Shown piece after piece: positions 12,896 through 25,500 of a DNA stretch of 64,000 nt (the first letter of the stretch is position 1; the number at the start of each line of letters is the position of its first letter). Position numbers and translations under genes: made by a program. This stretch comes from Mansonella perstans (lineage: Eukaryota; Nematoda; Chromadorea; Rhabditida; Onchocercidae): the NCBI GenBank assembly GCA_037074765.1, contig JBAMDO010000026.1, positions 1-64,000 of the forward strand, written 5' to 3'. The notes below the pieces were generated by a model. It was not told where the DNA came from. It was given only the letters and a program-made list of their open reading frames with translations, and did no database searches.

Positions 12896-14689
12896 GTAGG
12901 GAAGAGAAGATTTAGCAGTATTTATTTTATATTATGTGATAGGCCATTACTTCACTACACACCTAAAATTCAAATTGCTCTTAAAATTTTGTGCTTTTCT
13001 TCACTTGCATGCAAAATTTGGTGACACATAATAGCTAATTCGTTGATAGTACGGCAAATTTAATATATAACTTAATATTACTCAATTTAATATTTTAGTT
13101 CCATCATAACTTGTTATTAATATACAAACGCTTACTTATTGCTTCATTTTTTTATTCTTACTTTCTTCGCTTCTATAGTACGCTTCATATTATTTATCAC
13201 TTTTATTTCTCCTTCTTACTTTTTCCTTTTTTCTCCATTCAAATTTGATAATAAACTTACAGATTCGTATCGTTCTTTTTTGAGCTAAGAACGTTTTGCA
13301 GACGATCCCATTTATGTAAATGAATTTATATAAATAAATGATTTTGACAAATTTCGAAAAATATTATTCCGCTTTTTTAGGCGATCCTTGTCGTACTACG
13401 ATTTAATACATATTAAACAGAATCTTTGTAGACCGTTAATTCAACTACTTAACAAGTAATGTCAAAATAGAGAATTAAAAAGCCCTGGTGGATTTAAACG
13501 TAACTAAAAAGCTGAAATTCAACACTGCTGAAAATTGAATCTCGACATTGTAAAGTGGTTGGTGAAGAAGAGAGTAATAGAATAAACAAGACTGCTAACA
13601 GTGTTACTACCACTTATCCCTGGTGGAAATAATATTGAAAAACGTACATCTGATATTCTAATAATAGTAATATTTATAGATGTAATACATTGCTAGTGAT
13701 AACTTCAGAATTTGAAAGGAATGTTTAGTGATATAATTTGTGGATAATAATATAATCAAATTCTCATTTCTAAATTGGAATTTAATTGTATTGCTGAATT
13801 TAATTACGATGTCTAATGATTTAAATTCTGGTTGAGGAGAAGAAAATGGATGCAAGTAGAAAAAAATCTATAAATAATAGATATTTGAGAAAAATTATAT
13901 TTCTGGCGTTAACAACATAGTATTCCAATAATTCAGGATAGATCAAGGAAACTGAATTGCAGACGTTACAACTGATATAGTATTCTGGAAGACCGGTGCA
14001 TTTATGACCAAATATTTATGAAAATAGCTTTTTTATTCCGCTTAATTCGAACATGGATTAGTGGCATTTGTTTTAAAATATCTTGGATAACTTGCAAAAG
14101 TTTCAACACATTTGACCCTGGAAAAACTGATCCCGAATATATGATATATTCCTGTTCCTTAAGTTGCTTTTTCTAAAACAGCATTTTATGACGGAATTTA
14201 CAAACTCACGCAACAAGCGTGAAAGTGGGTAATGGAATATATTTATTTCACAAAAAAAATTCAATGAAAGCACGTATATTTTTTAGTTTTACGTTTATTT
14301 TGCTTTCTACAATTATCCGTTTTTCTTCCTGCATTTAAAATGAATGGATTTAAAGAATGGATAAAATAAAGGAGAAAGAAGAAAAATAGAAGGCAAAAAA
14401 AGTAGAGTGAGAATTCTAATGCATAAAATTAGTTCATTTAATTCAGAGAAATGAATGTAAAGGCTAAAATTTCGTAAATGCTTACGAATTTAATAAATAA
14501 GATCCGTAAATATCCACGAATTTACTGACAAAGGTTCGTAAATGCTTGACAATTTAAGACAGTAAATTGAAAAAAGGAATAAAATAGAAAATTGAAAGAT
14601 ATAAAATCTCATTATTTAAATATTTATAATCACTGAATACTTTTTCAATTTTATCCTTTTCAATTATTTTGCCCACTTCTTTTATTTTC

Positions 14690-14815
14690 TCTGTATCCGT
14701 TTGCTTTCTTATAAGTAAATGAATTAAATCTTTTCTTTCTTTTCCAGCTCTTTTACTTCATTTTAACTTATCCAACTTCCCTTCGCAAGTTTACTTTCGG
14801 TTCACATTCAGGAAT
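14690..14815. repeat. dispersed repeat, copy 1
   Basis: This stretch matches 20205-20330 in order at several blocks: AAGTAAAT..ATTAAAT, TTCTTTTCC, ACTTCATTTTAACTTAT, and CATTCAGGAA near the end. The shared block order suggests diverged copies of one interspersed element. Boundaries are approximate. Confidence 0.4.
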
Positions 14816-16901
14816 AACATTATAACTCGTATATAATAGATTTTTTTATCCATAATGATTATTTGTGTTATACTGTATGTAATGATTAGTACTTTTTCCC
14901 CATATACCATTGATTTGCAATTATTTATCTGGAAATAAAAATTAAATTTTAATTATACACAACGCACTGAACGAAAATTTCTATGGATGTGTGAAAGAAT
15001 CACTTATCGATCACATCACATCACTGGTTTTTTTCTGAAATGATTTCATCCAGTTAATTTGTTAGAGGATTACTTCAAACTAACAATCATCTCTGTTTGT
15101 TTAAAAATGCTTCTCATTCATTTTTAAAGTGCCTGCTTTGTACAGATGAATTAAATCTTCGCAATATATTTATAAAATTAAAATTTAGGAACATTTTGTG
15201 AAATAAATAATAATTGTTATTTCTGAATCATGAATTAAAATAGAATTTTATAAGATAATTTCTGTTCCTTTTTTCTTTTTGTTTTATTAAGTCTTAGCTT
15301 TTAGGCTCACTGCATTTTGTAAATTTTGAAGCATTTTATAAATTGTAATTGTTGAATATGCAAAGAATACATATCCTAATATACAAATGCGCCTATTTAC
15401 GCTTTACATTAGGTCTTTGCTCTTCATTGAATGTGTAATTAGTTAGGCATTGCTAGTCTATACTTCTCGTTTCATCTTCTCACTGCTATTGTCACTTGAA
15501 ATGTCAATTGATGACATAATGTGTCTGTGCACGTCTCTCTACAGATTATTATTTATCATTATCTTGAGAAGTTTAAGAAAAAAAATAAAATTTTTCAAGG
15601 ATTTCATTTGCTATTTTATTTCGAAGTATTAAAATACAAATAAAATTCAATCTTTTTCCAGCTAATTTTGAGAAATTGATTCATCAATAATAATAGGCCT
15701 ATTTTATTTGTTATGCTCAACCTTTTGTTCTGCTTGCTAATTTTTTCTTTTCCTTATATCTATGTCACAATTTCATTTTTTCTTAAAATTTTCTTTTAAG
15801 CACTTTCTCAACACCATTGACAGTGTTCTTTTTTTCAAAGGTACCATATATGAGTGAGAGATGTGATAGGATTGTTCTAATTAAGCAAATCATTTAACTG
15901 CATCATTAATTTACCAACACTAATTTCCAGATAAATGACAGATGTAGCCTGATGAATATACTTAAAGGAAAATCATGTATTACATTTTTCCTTTTCCATT
16001 CCTCTGCCGTAGGATCAGTTTAAATTTTTAATCGATATTGTATATAAGAATCTAAATATTTCTACATTATTCGTGTTTAATTTTTTCGTTATTTGTATTA
16101 CGACGCTTAATCTTCAGTTAAAAATGTGTTTCCATGCGTAAACTTATTGCAATGCAATTTAGCATGTGAGTTTTTGAGCTTGTGAAAGTTATATTAGGTA
16201 AAGTGAAAATTAATTTGCAAGTGGAGTTATTAATCAGTTATTGCTTTTTCCACCTGAACACCAGTCAGAGGAAGTCTTGTTCATGGCGTAAAATGCTTTC
16301 AGGAATCACAGTATTGTGTCAAATGTACAATAGTTGATTTTATCATGCTGGAAAATTTTCCATTACTTTTAGGCAGTAGTTTATTAAATTTGATTTTTGG
16401 ATAATTTCATCACTAAATTGTAAATTTATTTTGCAAAATTCCTTTCTAACAAGTAGCTTGATGATGATTATATTTTGAGAATATTATCATTTATCATTTC
16501 TCAAAAATTCTTTCAAGCTTTCTTATTTTCGGATTATTTAAGGATCATTTTATCATTTCCAAACCATTTCATCTTGGATTCCGGATGAAAATTTTACGAC
16601 TGGGACCAGTGAAAAGTCTTTCTTCTTTAAATTTTCCACTGAATTGTGTGAACGTTTGATGAAATAAATTCACGGAGGGATTTTTGTATAATTATTCACA
16701 TTTTATTTTATTGTTCGCATTTCTAATTTATTGGTATAATGCCCACGCGAATAAGAATTTTTGATTTGAATTTCAAAATTAGCAAAAGAATACATTTTTT
16801 TTGTGCAGTTGTCATTAACGATATATATTAAATTGTTAATAATTTACCTTTGCATTGAATTATTTTAATTTACCGCAATTTCGAAGTATAGTGAATCACA
16901 T

Positions 16902-17017
16902 CTACGTTTCTGCAACGTTCAACAGTAGAAGCATTTCAATGATATTGCATAGATCGAATTGATGCAACAATTCTGGAACTTCACTGCCATTTAAACTTCC
17001 AAAAGCTATTCTCGAGA
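16902..17017 (-). other. candidate orphan coding exon
   Basis: The minus strand is open for about 38 codons with non-random composition: acidic and polar residues, codon first positions mostly purine (e.g. FGSLNGSEVPELLHQF), ending in NVAET and a stop. A possible acceptor (GTTGTAG) precedes it. I found no phase-compatible partner exon. Confidence 0.25.
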
Positions 17018-18126
17018 CTACAACATTTTAGCTGTAAATGATCAATCTAAGATATTTTACTATTTCAAATATTCCATATTAATTCTGTGCTATTTAATTA
17101 CTTTGTATCAAATTGGTTTTGCAATTATCATTGAAAATTTGGCTTGAATTTCAATACCAGCGCATCAAAGATCATCGATAACTTGAACAAAAATATTGGT
17201 ATATTCAATATCGGAAACAAAAAATATCAAAGGTTTGTATTCATGTTATAAATCATACAATTAACTTGAAGTATAATTTTATTTTTTGTATTGAATAGCA
17301 TTACTGAAAGTCTCAATACATATTTTAAAATTTAAAGAATATCAATTGAAATTTTGTCCAAAACGGGAAATTTATCTTTTTTAGATTTAATAAGTTTAGG
17401 CCAATAACGTTATCACTAGATGATAAATTAAAATGCTATATATAATTTAGGAATAGTAACAAGCATAAAGATCCTGTACTAATTGTTAATTAATTTTAAG
17501 CTGGTAAAGAAGGCCGATGGAACTTTCATCTTTTACACTCATTTCATTTACTCTACCAATTTAGTTCATTGAAAATCAATTCGATGGATATCCATACTAT
17601 TTACCTCTTCATTAACACAATTTTACAACTATCGAGGCATATCAGGCATCTTTTTACTTTTTTTTAAGATATCTTTTATCAGGTATCATTTATTATAATG
17701 ATAGAAGTTTCATAAGTGCTACTGGTTAACTCAATGAGAATGATAATAATTTGACATTCACTTCAGCAGTTCATATATCTTATTTTTGTGATCAGAGCAT
17801 TTGATATTTCTTGATCATATGATCTACTGAAATTGATCTTTTTTCTTTGATTAGAGCATTAGATATTGCAAAAATTTCATTACAACGTTGATTGTAATGA
17901 AATTCTTGCCTTTGAAAAAGTACAGCAACAACCATCAAATTACAAGCAACAAGTAAAAGTTAATTAAATAAATTTACTTCTCAAAGTTCTCGACTTATTC
18001 AACAAACTAAGTCAATAATTAAGTTATAAGTCATAACAATATTTTGAATGGTTTAAATGTTGAATCGTGAGTCATTGCAAGTCACTTTGTATTATATTGT
18101 AAGCCACTTTTTTCCCTGTAAAAATA

Positions 18127-18154
18127 CTTTTTTTAAATAATTATTTAAAAAAAG
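18127..18154. repeat. perfect 28-bp palindrome
   Basis: Starts CTTTTTTTAAATAA and continues as its exact reverse complement, with no spacer. It could extrude as a cruciform but may be simple AT-rich chance. Confidence 0.85.
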
Positions 18155-19496
18155 AGATGTTTATTACTGAATAACTATTAAGTTGGAATGAACTAAAGTT
18201 CACATCATTAAAATTTCCTTCATCTAAGAAGTGAAAAATCTTTAAAGTATAGATTTTATTGGTTTAATGCTTTCAACTCGGTAAGATTATATTTCAAATT
18301 AATATTTGCCCATAGCAAATTTGCAGCGCAATCCTCAAATTTATTTGTTTTATCAGAACAGAACAATTCTTAATTTTAACATAAAAATTTTTCGTCATTA
18401 TGATTCTCATTTCAAATGTCGTACTTCTTCGACCCAAAACTAAATGTCTTTCTCTTTCCATTTAAATCCATCTACAAATGAGATCTTTAATGTCCCCCAA
18501 GAGAAGTGCGCTTTTAAAACAAAGACAAAAAAGAATCATTGTTTTTATTTTACTTATTTCACTCAACTTTTGCATAATTGCAGAACTTTTTTGCAAACAT
18601 TAATTTAAGTTATGCAAATTATTCACATAACTTTATAGTTGGTGGTAAAACTTTCTTTGGAACAAGTTATTTTTGTTTTTTTTTTTGGCCGAAATATTAT
18701 CTTATTAGAATGATCAGGGAGTGTGACATATAATGTGCATGATGGATACAGGATTCGAATGCTTTTTTCAGTCGATTGGTTATCGCTCAATAATTGTCTT
18801 TTATGTTTTAAAGGATGAAGTAAATTTGAAATTAAGAATGGAAAAGGTCAAAACGTGGAAGAGTTCATTTTCTATCTATTTTGAGTGATAATAATTGGAA
18901 ATTAAAGGATTCGTGTAAAAAATCTTGAAGAATTTAATATTAACGTCAGAAAAACAAAATACTTTTTTTGTCCAGAAGTTCATTCCTTTTCTTTAATCTT
19001 TGATATGATCATTGTTATTACAATAAGTTATCAGTATATTTCAGGCTTAATACCTTGAATTAGGTTATTTTCTATTGACTAATGCTAACAATTTTCACTA
19101 TTAACGATAATGAAACGAATATGAAGTGAACTCATCAATTCTGAAATATCCTCATGTTTCACATTTAATGCTTTAAATAGGCAATTCTTGATAAAGTAAT
19201 GCTAAAAAGCATGAAATCAAATAGATATGAAGTGAAAATTAAGCACCGTTATTCATTTTCTGGGAAAAGTTTGGTTAGAAATGGAAGATTTGAGGCCTAA
19301 TGATCATAATAGAAAAAAAAAAGTCAGGTTTTTTGTAGTGATATATTGCATTAATTACGCAGCCTATAACGTTTTCTCTTTTTTGTGTTACAGTTAGTTC
19401 TGAAAATCTCTGACGCTTAAAATACCAATAGATGGGCTGTTTTTACTTAAATTGGTCTTTTTTGAATTTTAGAACGAAATTTTGGGAAATGTTTAC

Positions 19497-19535
19497 AGAG
19501 AGAGAGAGATGGCGAGAGAGAGAAAGAGAGAGATG
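19497..19535. repeat. GA-rich microsatellite upstream of neuroligin
   Basis: An AGAGAG tract broken by ATGGCG and AAAG, just before the first visible neuroligin exon. It may lie in the 5' UTR or an intron. Confidence 0.8.
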
Positions 19536-19553
19536 AAATGGCAACTATAATAA

Positions 19554-22500
19554 AAGGAAAAAATTGAAGAAAGCAATAATGAACTGCAACAGCTGAATAA
19601 AAAAAGCATTCATTTTGATGAATGTTTGAGAAAGGAACTGAAAATTGTAACTACTAGATGTGATTCCGGAATTCGAACGGTTACTACAACGTTTGGTGTG
19701 CTGCGAGGTGAAATGGTAAGTCCAAATGCAGGCGACTTGCCACCTGTGACACAATATCTCGGCGTACCATATGGTGTTGCACCTTCTGGCCAGGTAAATC
19801 CAGTATTATCAATAATTTCGATCATAGTTATTTGTATTTTTGTCAATAATGGCATGAAATGAATATGAGATATTAAATGTTTAATTCAGTACCGTTTCAA
19901 TATGGCTATATCAGCAGCAAAATGGACTCATACACCCAAAGACGCTTACAGTTTGTCTTCTGTTTGTATACAATCCGGAATTCCGGAGCTTGCTGAAACG
20001 AAGTAAGAAAATTTTTTTGATTTTTTGCTTCATTTTCTTTTAATTCATTGCGCAATTTAAATTTCATTGTTCGTTACAGACAAACTAAGTATATCGAGAT
20101 CTTTACAAACAGTCTAGGCATATGTAGACTAGTCTAGTCATTTTATAACTATCACACTTTTTTCAATTTTTCTTTTTTATTTTTACCAGCATTTTTATTT
20201 TCTTTGCAGTTGGTTTTCCTTAAAAGTAAATAATTAAATTAAATCCTTCTTTTCCTTTCCATTATTTACACTTCATTTTAACTTATTCAGCGATACCTTT
20301 GCAAACCACTCATTCAGGAAACTTTTTTTTCCACTCTATTTTGTTCAAAGGACATTTTTGTCAGCAAAAACTTTTTGATTTAGTGAAATTTAAATTAACG
20401 AATTTCTTTGGTTTAAATGATAATCTAAAAATTGATGACATACAAATCTCACAAGTTTTTTCTACATGATACTTCTGAAACCTTCATATTTCTAGAGCAC
20501 TTAAGACAACATCGGCGCAACGTTTTGATCACATGCACAAATTATTGCCAAAATTAAAACCACAATCGGAGGATTGCTTACATATGAATTTGTACGTACC
20601 CGAGAGAATTTGTATGTTTCCAATAAAATTTTAAAATTACAAAATTTCTATTTACTTATTTGAAAAATTTCACTTGAAATTAGATATCATCATAAGGAAA
20701 TTCTGATTTAATTAATTTAATTCTGATTAATCTAATTAAATGAAATCAAAGGTGTTTGGAAGTGAAGATGACGTATTTTTTGCACTGAACAAAGCAATAT
20801 GAGATTTTGAAATGGTTTTTCATTTTATGGAAAACTCGGAAAATATTTTGTATCATAAAAATTTTAGCTTTTCATACGGATTCAAACCGAAGGCAATTAC
20901 CGGTTCTTGTAGTGGTACACGGTGACGAATATGGCTGGAATAGCGGTAATCCCTACAATGGGACCATACTTGCATCGTATGGTCAAATTATCGTAATCAC
21001 ACTCAATTATCGTCTCGGCGTTTTCGGTAAGATTATTTTCTGATGATTTCAGTAAATAAAAATCATTTCAGTAAATTTCTGCTTAATTTTTTCAAATAAA
21101 AATCTTTTGCAACCGAAAAGTTGTTATGTGTTTTTAACAGTTTTGTTTTTAATGAATAGTTTAAATTCAGGATTTTTGGGCCGATGCGAATCATCCAGTT
21201 GTTCCGGTAATTCAGGTCTCTCAGATCTAGTAGCGGCTCTAAAAATGCTCACAAACATTTTACCAGCTTTTGGAGGTGATCCTAGTTTGATCACACTTTT
21301 AGGCTGGGGTTCTGGTGCATCTTTGGTAAGTCCATTACTATTTTTTTTAAACTGAAAACAAATTAACAAAATTTCAATTAGATGTTTTTTATACCCATAA
21401 CAAATAGTTCCTATAATTCACATCTGATTTTCAGGTTTCGTTACTGATGGCTTCCCCGATAACCCAACCAAACAGTAGGATGTTTCGACGGGCAATCTTA
21501 CTAGACGGTTCCGCTCTTGCACCATGGGCAATGAGCAAGAATCCCCAACCGATATTTTTTCAGCTTGCGGAACATTTAAAGGTATCAAAGCCATGAGAAT
21601 TTCTCAATAACATCAATTAAACAAAGTAGTTTGGAAAGAAATAACAATTTTTTTTTCGAAATAATGATACGGTTTTGAAATTTACTGCTTAATTATTAAA
21701 TTTTGAGCCACTAATAGACTTAACTATAAATGCGATCTTTAAAAGAAATCTTGCAAATTCGTTTTTTCACTAACACCAGTTTATCATGTATATTATAACT
21801 TGAATAATTTATGGAGAAAACAAGATGTGGATAAATTTTGGAACCTGAAAAGTTTGCAAAAAAATTCGATGAAATGAAAGATAATTAAGATTGGTTAAGT
21901 GTGGGGTAACAATCTATCAATACCTTTAAATGTTGGATAGATTTAGCGAAATATATTCAAATCGAAAAGATGTCCACTTCTACGTTTGACTGAGACTGTA
22001 CCCATCTAGGTGAACTATTTAAAATTATTATAGTGTATCAAAAAAGCGGACAAGAAAAAACGTTTGTCGCATGATGAAGGAAGTGCAGAAAGTATCGTAC
22101 GCTGCATGCAGGATCATTCACCACAAAATATTACTCGAGCAGCACGGAAAATTTCCACACCAACATTTCTTTCGCAATTTGCACCAATTGTTGATGGACA
22201 GGTAGGTATAAATTACCATTAATCACCCTCATAAGATTATGAGCTATGCTGGTGGTGGCGTATACCTGCGGCAAGATCTCTTATGCCGAACGAATCCCGT
22301 CCCAGAAGAGTCAGGCAAAGTTTTTCTACAAGCAGGCCAGGCTCTTTAGCCTTCGGGCAACCATCCTTGGAGAAGGACAACTCTTACTCCAAACTCGGAC
22401 AGATGGAGTTCGATCAGCCCTACAAAGCCATCCATCTAAGAGAAGAATATTCCAACCAAAATTTATGGCCTGAGGATCTTACGAGAATCTCAAGCTTGCT

Positions 22501-25500
22501 AGGCTCTGGCAATAAACCTTTGGAGTAGAGAGCGGGAACAGTTCTGCACAGCGCAGGCTCAATGAATTCATTCATTTAATGTGAATAAAATTTTCCAAAT
22601 CTTCATTCGCAAAGCCAAGCCACGGCAATCTTATTGCTATTTAGGCAGCTATATATTTCTGTTATAACATGGATGTGAAATTTCAGGTTGTGCCAAATAA
22701 GCCTGAAACGTTATTTGGAACACAATATGGGTCATTATTTCGTGATGTGGATTTATTAGTTGGATTAACCAGTAATCCGGCTTATCACTTGCTTCCAAAT
22801 GATGATATACAATTAGGTGTTGATAAAGAAAAACGCGAAAAAATTTTTCGGTTTGTAAATCTGCTTTTTTATTTAAATTTGTTAATTTTATGAAAATTAA
22901 TATCTGTGACAGTTTATTGAAAAATCGAAATGTGTTTTCAGAACACTTATAAGAAATCTTTACGATTTTCATCGAAAAGAAATTTTGGCAGCACTTATCA
23001 ATGAATATACCGATTGGGATAATCCGAAGGTAGGAAATTTTAATATTTAATATTAATTTTTCAAATTAAATCTTTTTTTAATCAAGAAGTAAAGTTTGCA
23101 AACTTATTCATTGATCAATTTTAACATTTGAATTGATTTAGCTTTGACCATGTTGACCAGAATGTTAGTTTCTTTTGAATAGAAATAAATATTTATGACA
23201 ATTTTAAATATTATTAAATGAAATGAAATGCCTGTTTAAGGATCATCCAAAAACGATTCGTAACGGTGTTCTTGCGGCACTTAGCGATGCACTTTTCGTT
23301 GCACCACTGATCGAAACAGCTCGATTGCACTCCGTTGATGATGACACGGAAACATCAAATACTTTTATGTGAGAGTTTAATCTTTTATATTTCAATAATT
23401 CGATAGCCTATTATTTGAACTTAAAATCAAACCTATGAAATGTTTGATTAATTTATTAATAAGATGTTGGTAGTTTGATTCGTTAGAGTTAAACTGTGTG
23501 TATTTCAAACGGTCACATATTTTTGTATAAAGTTTATGCAAATTTTGAAATTTTAAATAGGTTTTTATTTGCACATGAATCAAAGCATACAACGGGGGAA
23601 ACGATTACAAGTGGTATTCGAGGGTCTATTTCCGGTGATCATATACCTTACATCTTTGGATATCCACTTACCAAAGACGATGATGTCAGTTGTAATTTTT
23701 AAATTCACTTTTAAAACAATTTCGAGTTGCTTTTATATGACAATTTAAGCTACAAATGCAAAACTGTGAAAATCATAGAGTATTTGAAGTAAGTTTCTTC
23801 AAAGTTTTTCTTCCTAAATTCATCACAGTCGCTATCTTACAATTTATCGCAGTGAGCTATTTTTTGATTTCAAAACAACCGACAGATCTTCCATGAATCT
23901 ATAAACTTCTTAGTTTACACGGTTAATTATTGTTTATTTTTCAAATTTGTTTTAGCTTTATACTGGCTTCACGACGGAAGACCAAATGATCTCACGTGTC
24001 ATGATGCATTACATCTCAAATTTTGTTAAATCTGGGTAAATCCTATTTTGTAGCAAAAAATACAGTTTTCTTGCATTCAGTAATCTAAAATTTAACCTTA
24101 AATAAGTCAAAAGATAATTTTTCAAGATCAATTATGAAATGATGACATTTATTTTACTGTAGTGAATGTTTGTAGCTCTAAAAACATGACCCCAAAACAG
24201 TGATAATGTTTGAAAGTTTTATTCATTACTTAATCTAAGCAATTTCATTATTAAGAAAAGCTGTGATAGAATCAGCATCAAATAGAAATAATTAATTCTT
24301 TTTTTTTTTTTTTAAAGCGATCCAACTAAACCAGTTCAGTTACAAGCAGTAACACCAATTGCGGAACGTTTTCACAGTGCTGCTTGGCCACAACTTACAC
24401 AACGAAATCGTGAACCTTATCTTGAAATAAGTATGTGAAATATTATAAATAGATAAATTAATATTTTTGCAGTTATAATGATTGAATTTTTACGAAACTC
24501 TCAAGCTGTCTTATCATTCTTACGTAATAAGTTATTTCGAATTAATATTATTGATTAAACGTTTATTTATCGTGGTGGACAGTGGTCTGTTCTAATGTTG
24601 TTACTTGAAATCTAATAACACATTTTCAGAAGTTCCCTCATGCGAAGTACAATAACTCTTAAAGTATACGCTTTAATTATTTCTTCTAGCTGATAGACCA
24701 CAAGTGAAAAATTACTACCGCAATGCTCAAGTTGGTTTCTGGAATGGTTTGATACCACAGTTGCATGCTAACGGAAAGGAAGGAGTACCTGTACCTGAGG
24801 TGTGTTTTTAGTTAACAACTGTTTGATTTGTTGAAATTGACGCATAAAATTTTGTGACAAGTTGCTTTTTTAGGAACATCATTTCCTTTCAAATCATTTC
24901 AAACGTGATTCATTTTTTGGTACTGTAAGGCCATATGCAAGCTATGCCAATGAACCTTTTCCACCCCCGCCTCTTCCGCCAACTCCGCTTCCAAAATCTA
25001 TCAAAAAGCTTACTACATGTTTGTTTTTCATCGTTTTTTTTTTTCGTTACTAAATTTGGAATTATAATACCTGTAATCAAATGCGGTATCTGATCTGGTC
25101 ATTTGATGTTAAGAATGGATATGCAACAAAATCTACCGCAGTCATTTCTACAGAAATGGAAATTTATTTCAGTTGCTTCACGCGAGATAAATTCTGTAAC
25201 TCCAACAACTCCAATGCCATTTCCAAAAGCTGCTCAGAATAGCACAGTGTTATCAGTTACAGTTGCTATTGGATGTGGTTTATTAATACTCAATATGTGT
25301 ATTGGCCTAGGCCTTTATAGACAGGTATGTTTAAAATATTCATAGCTTAGCCTAATCATTTAAGTAATCTAAGATTTGGTTATGACAAAGCTCATAGCTG
25401 AAATTAACGGATTGATGGATGAAAGTATTTGATCTTTTTAATTCTCTTTTTTCTTCACAATTCCTACATTCTGAGGTCGGTGAAACTCGGTAATGCTTTG

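Larger units (their letters stand above)
6277..19553. other. long AT-rich region with no firm gene
   Basis: About 13 kb without a supported gene. It must contain the missing 5' exon or exons of the neuroligin, including the signal peptide, because the first visible neuroligin exon has neither a start codon nor a signal sequence. Two possible exons are listed separately: a 30-nt one at 12866-12895 (+) and an open stretch at 16902-17017 (-). The rest is simple-sequence DNA, short repeats and AT-rich DNA. A good splice acceptor (TTTTTTGTGTTACAG) ends at 19393, but all frames after it close quickly, so any exon there would be 5' UTR. Confidence 0.5.

Noticed and set aside
18690..18770. A tRNA gene suggested by GATTCGAATGC
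   Set aside because: No A box, acceptor stem or cloverleaf could be drawn around it.
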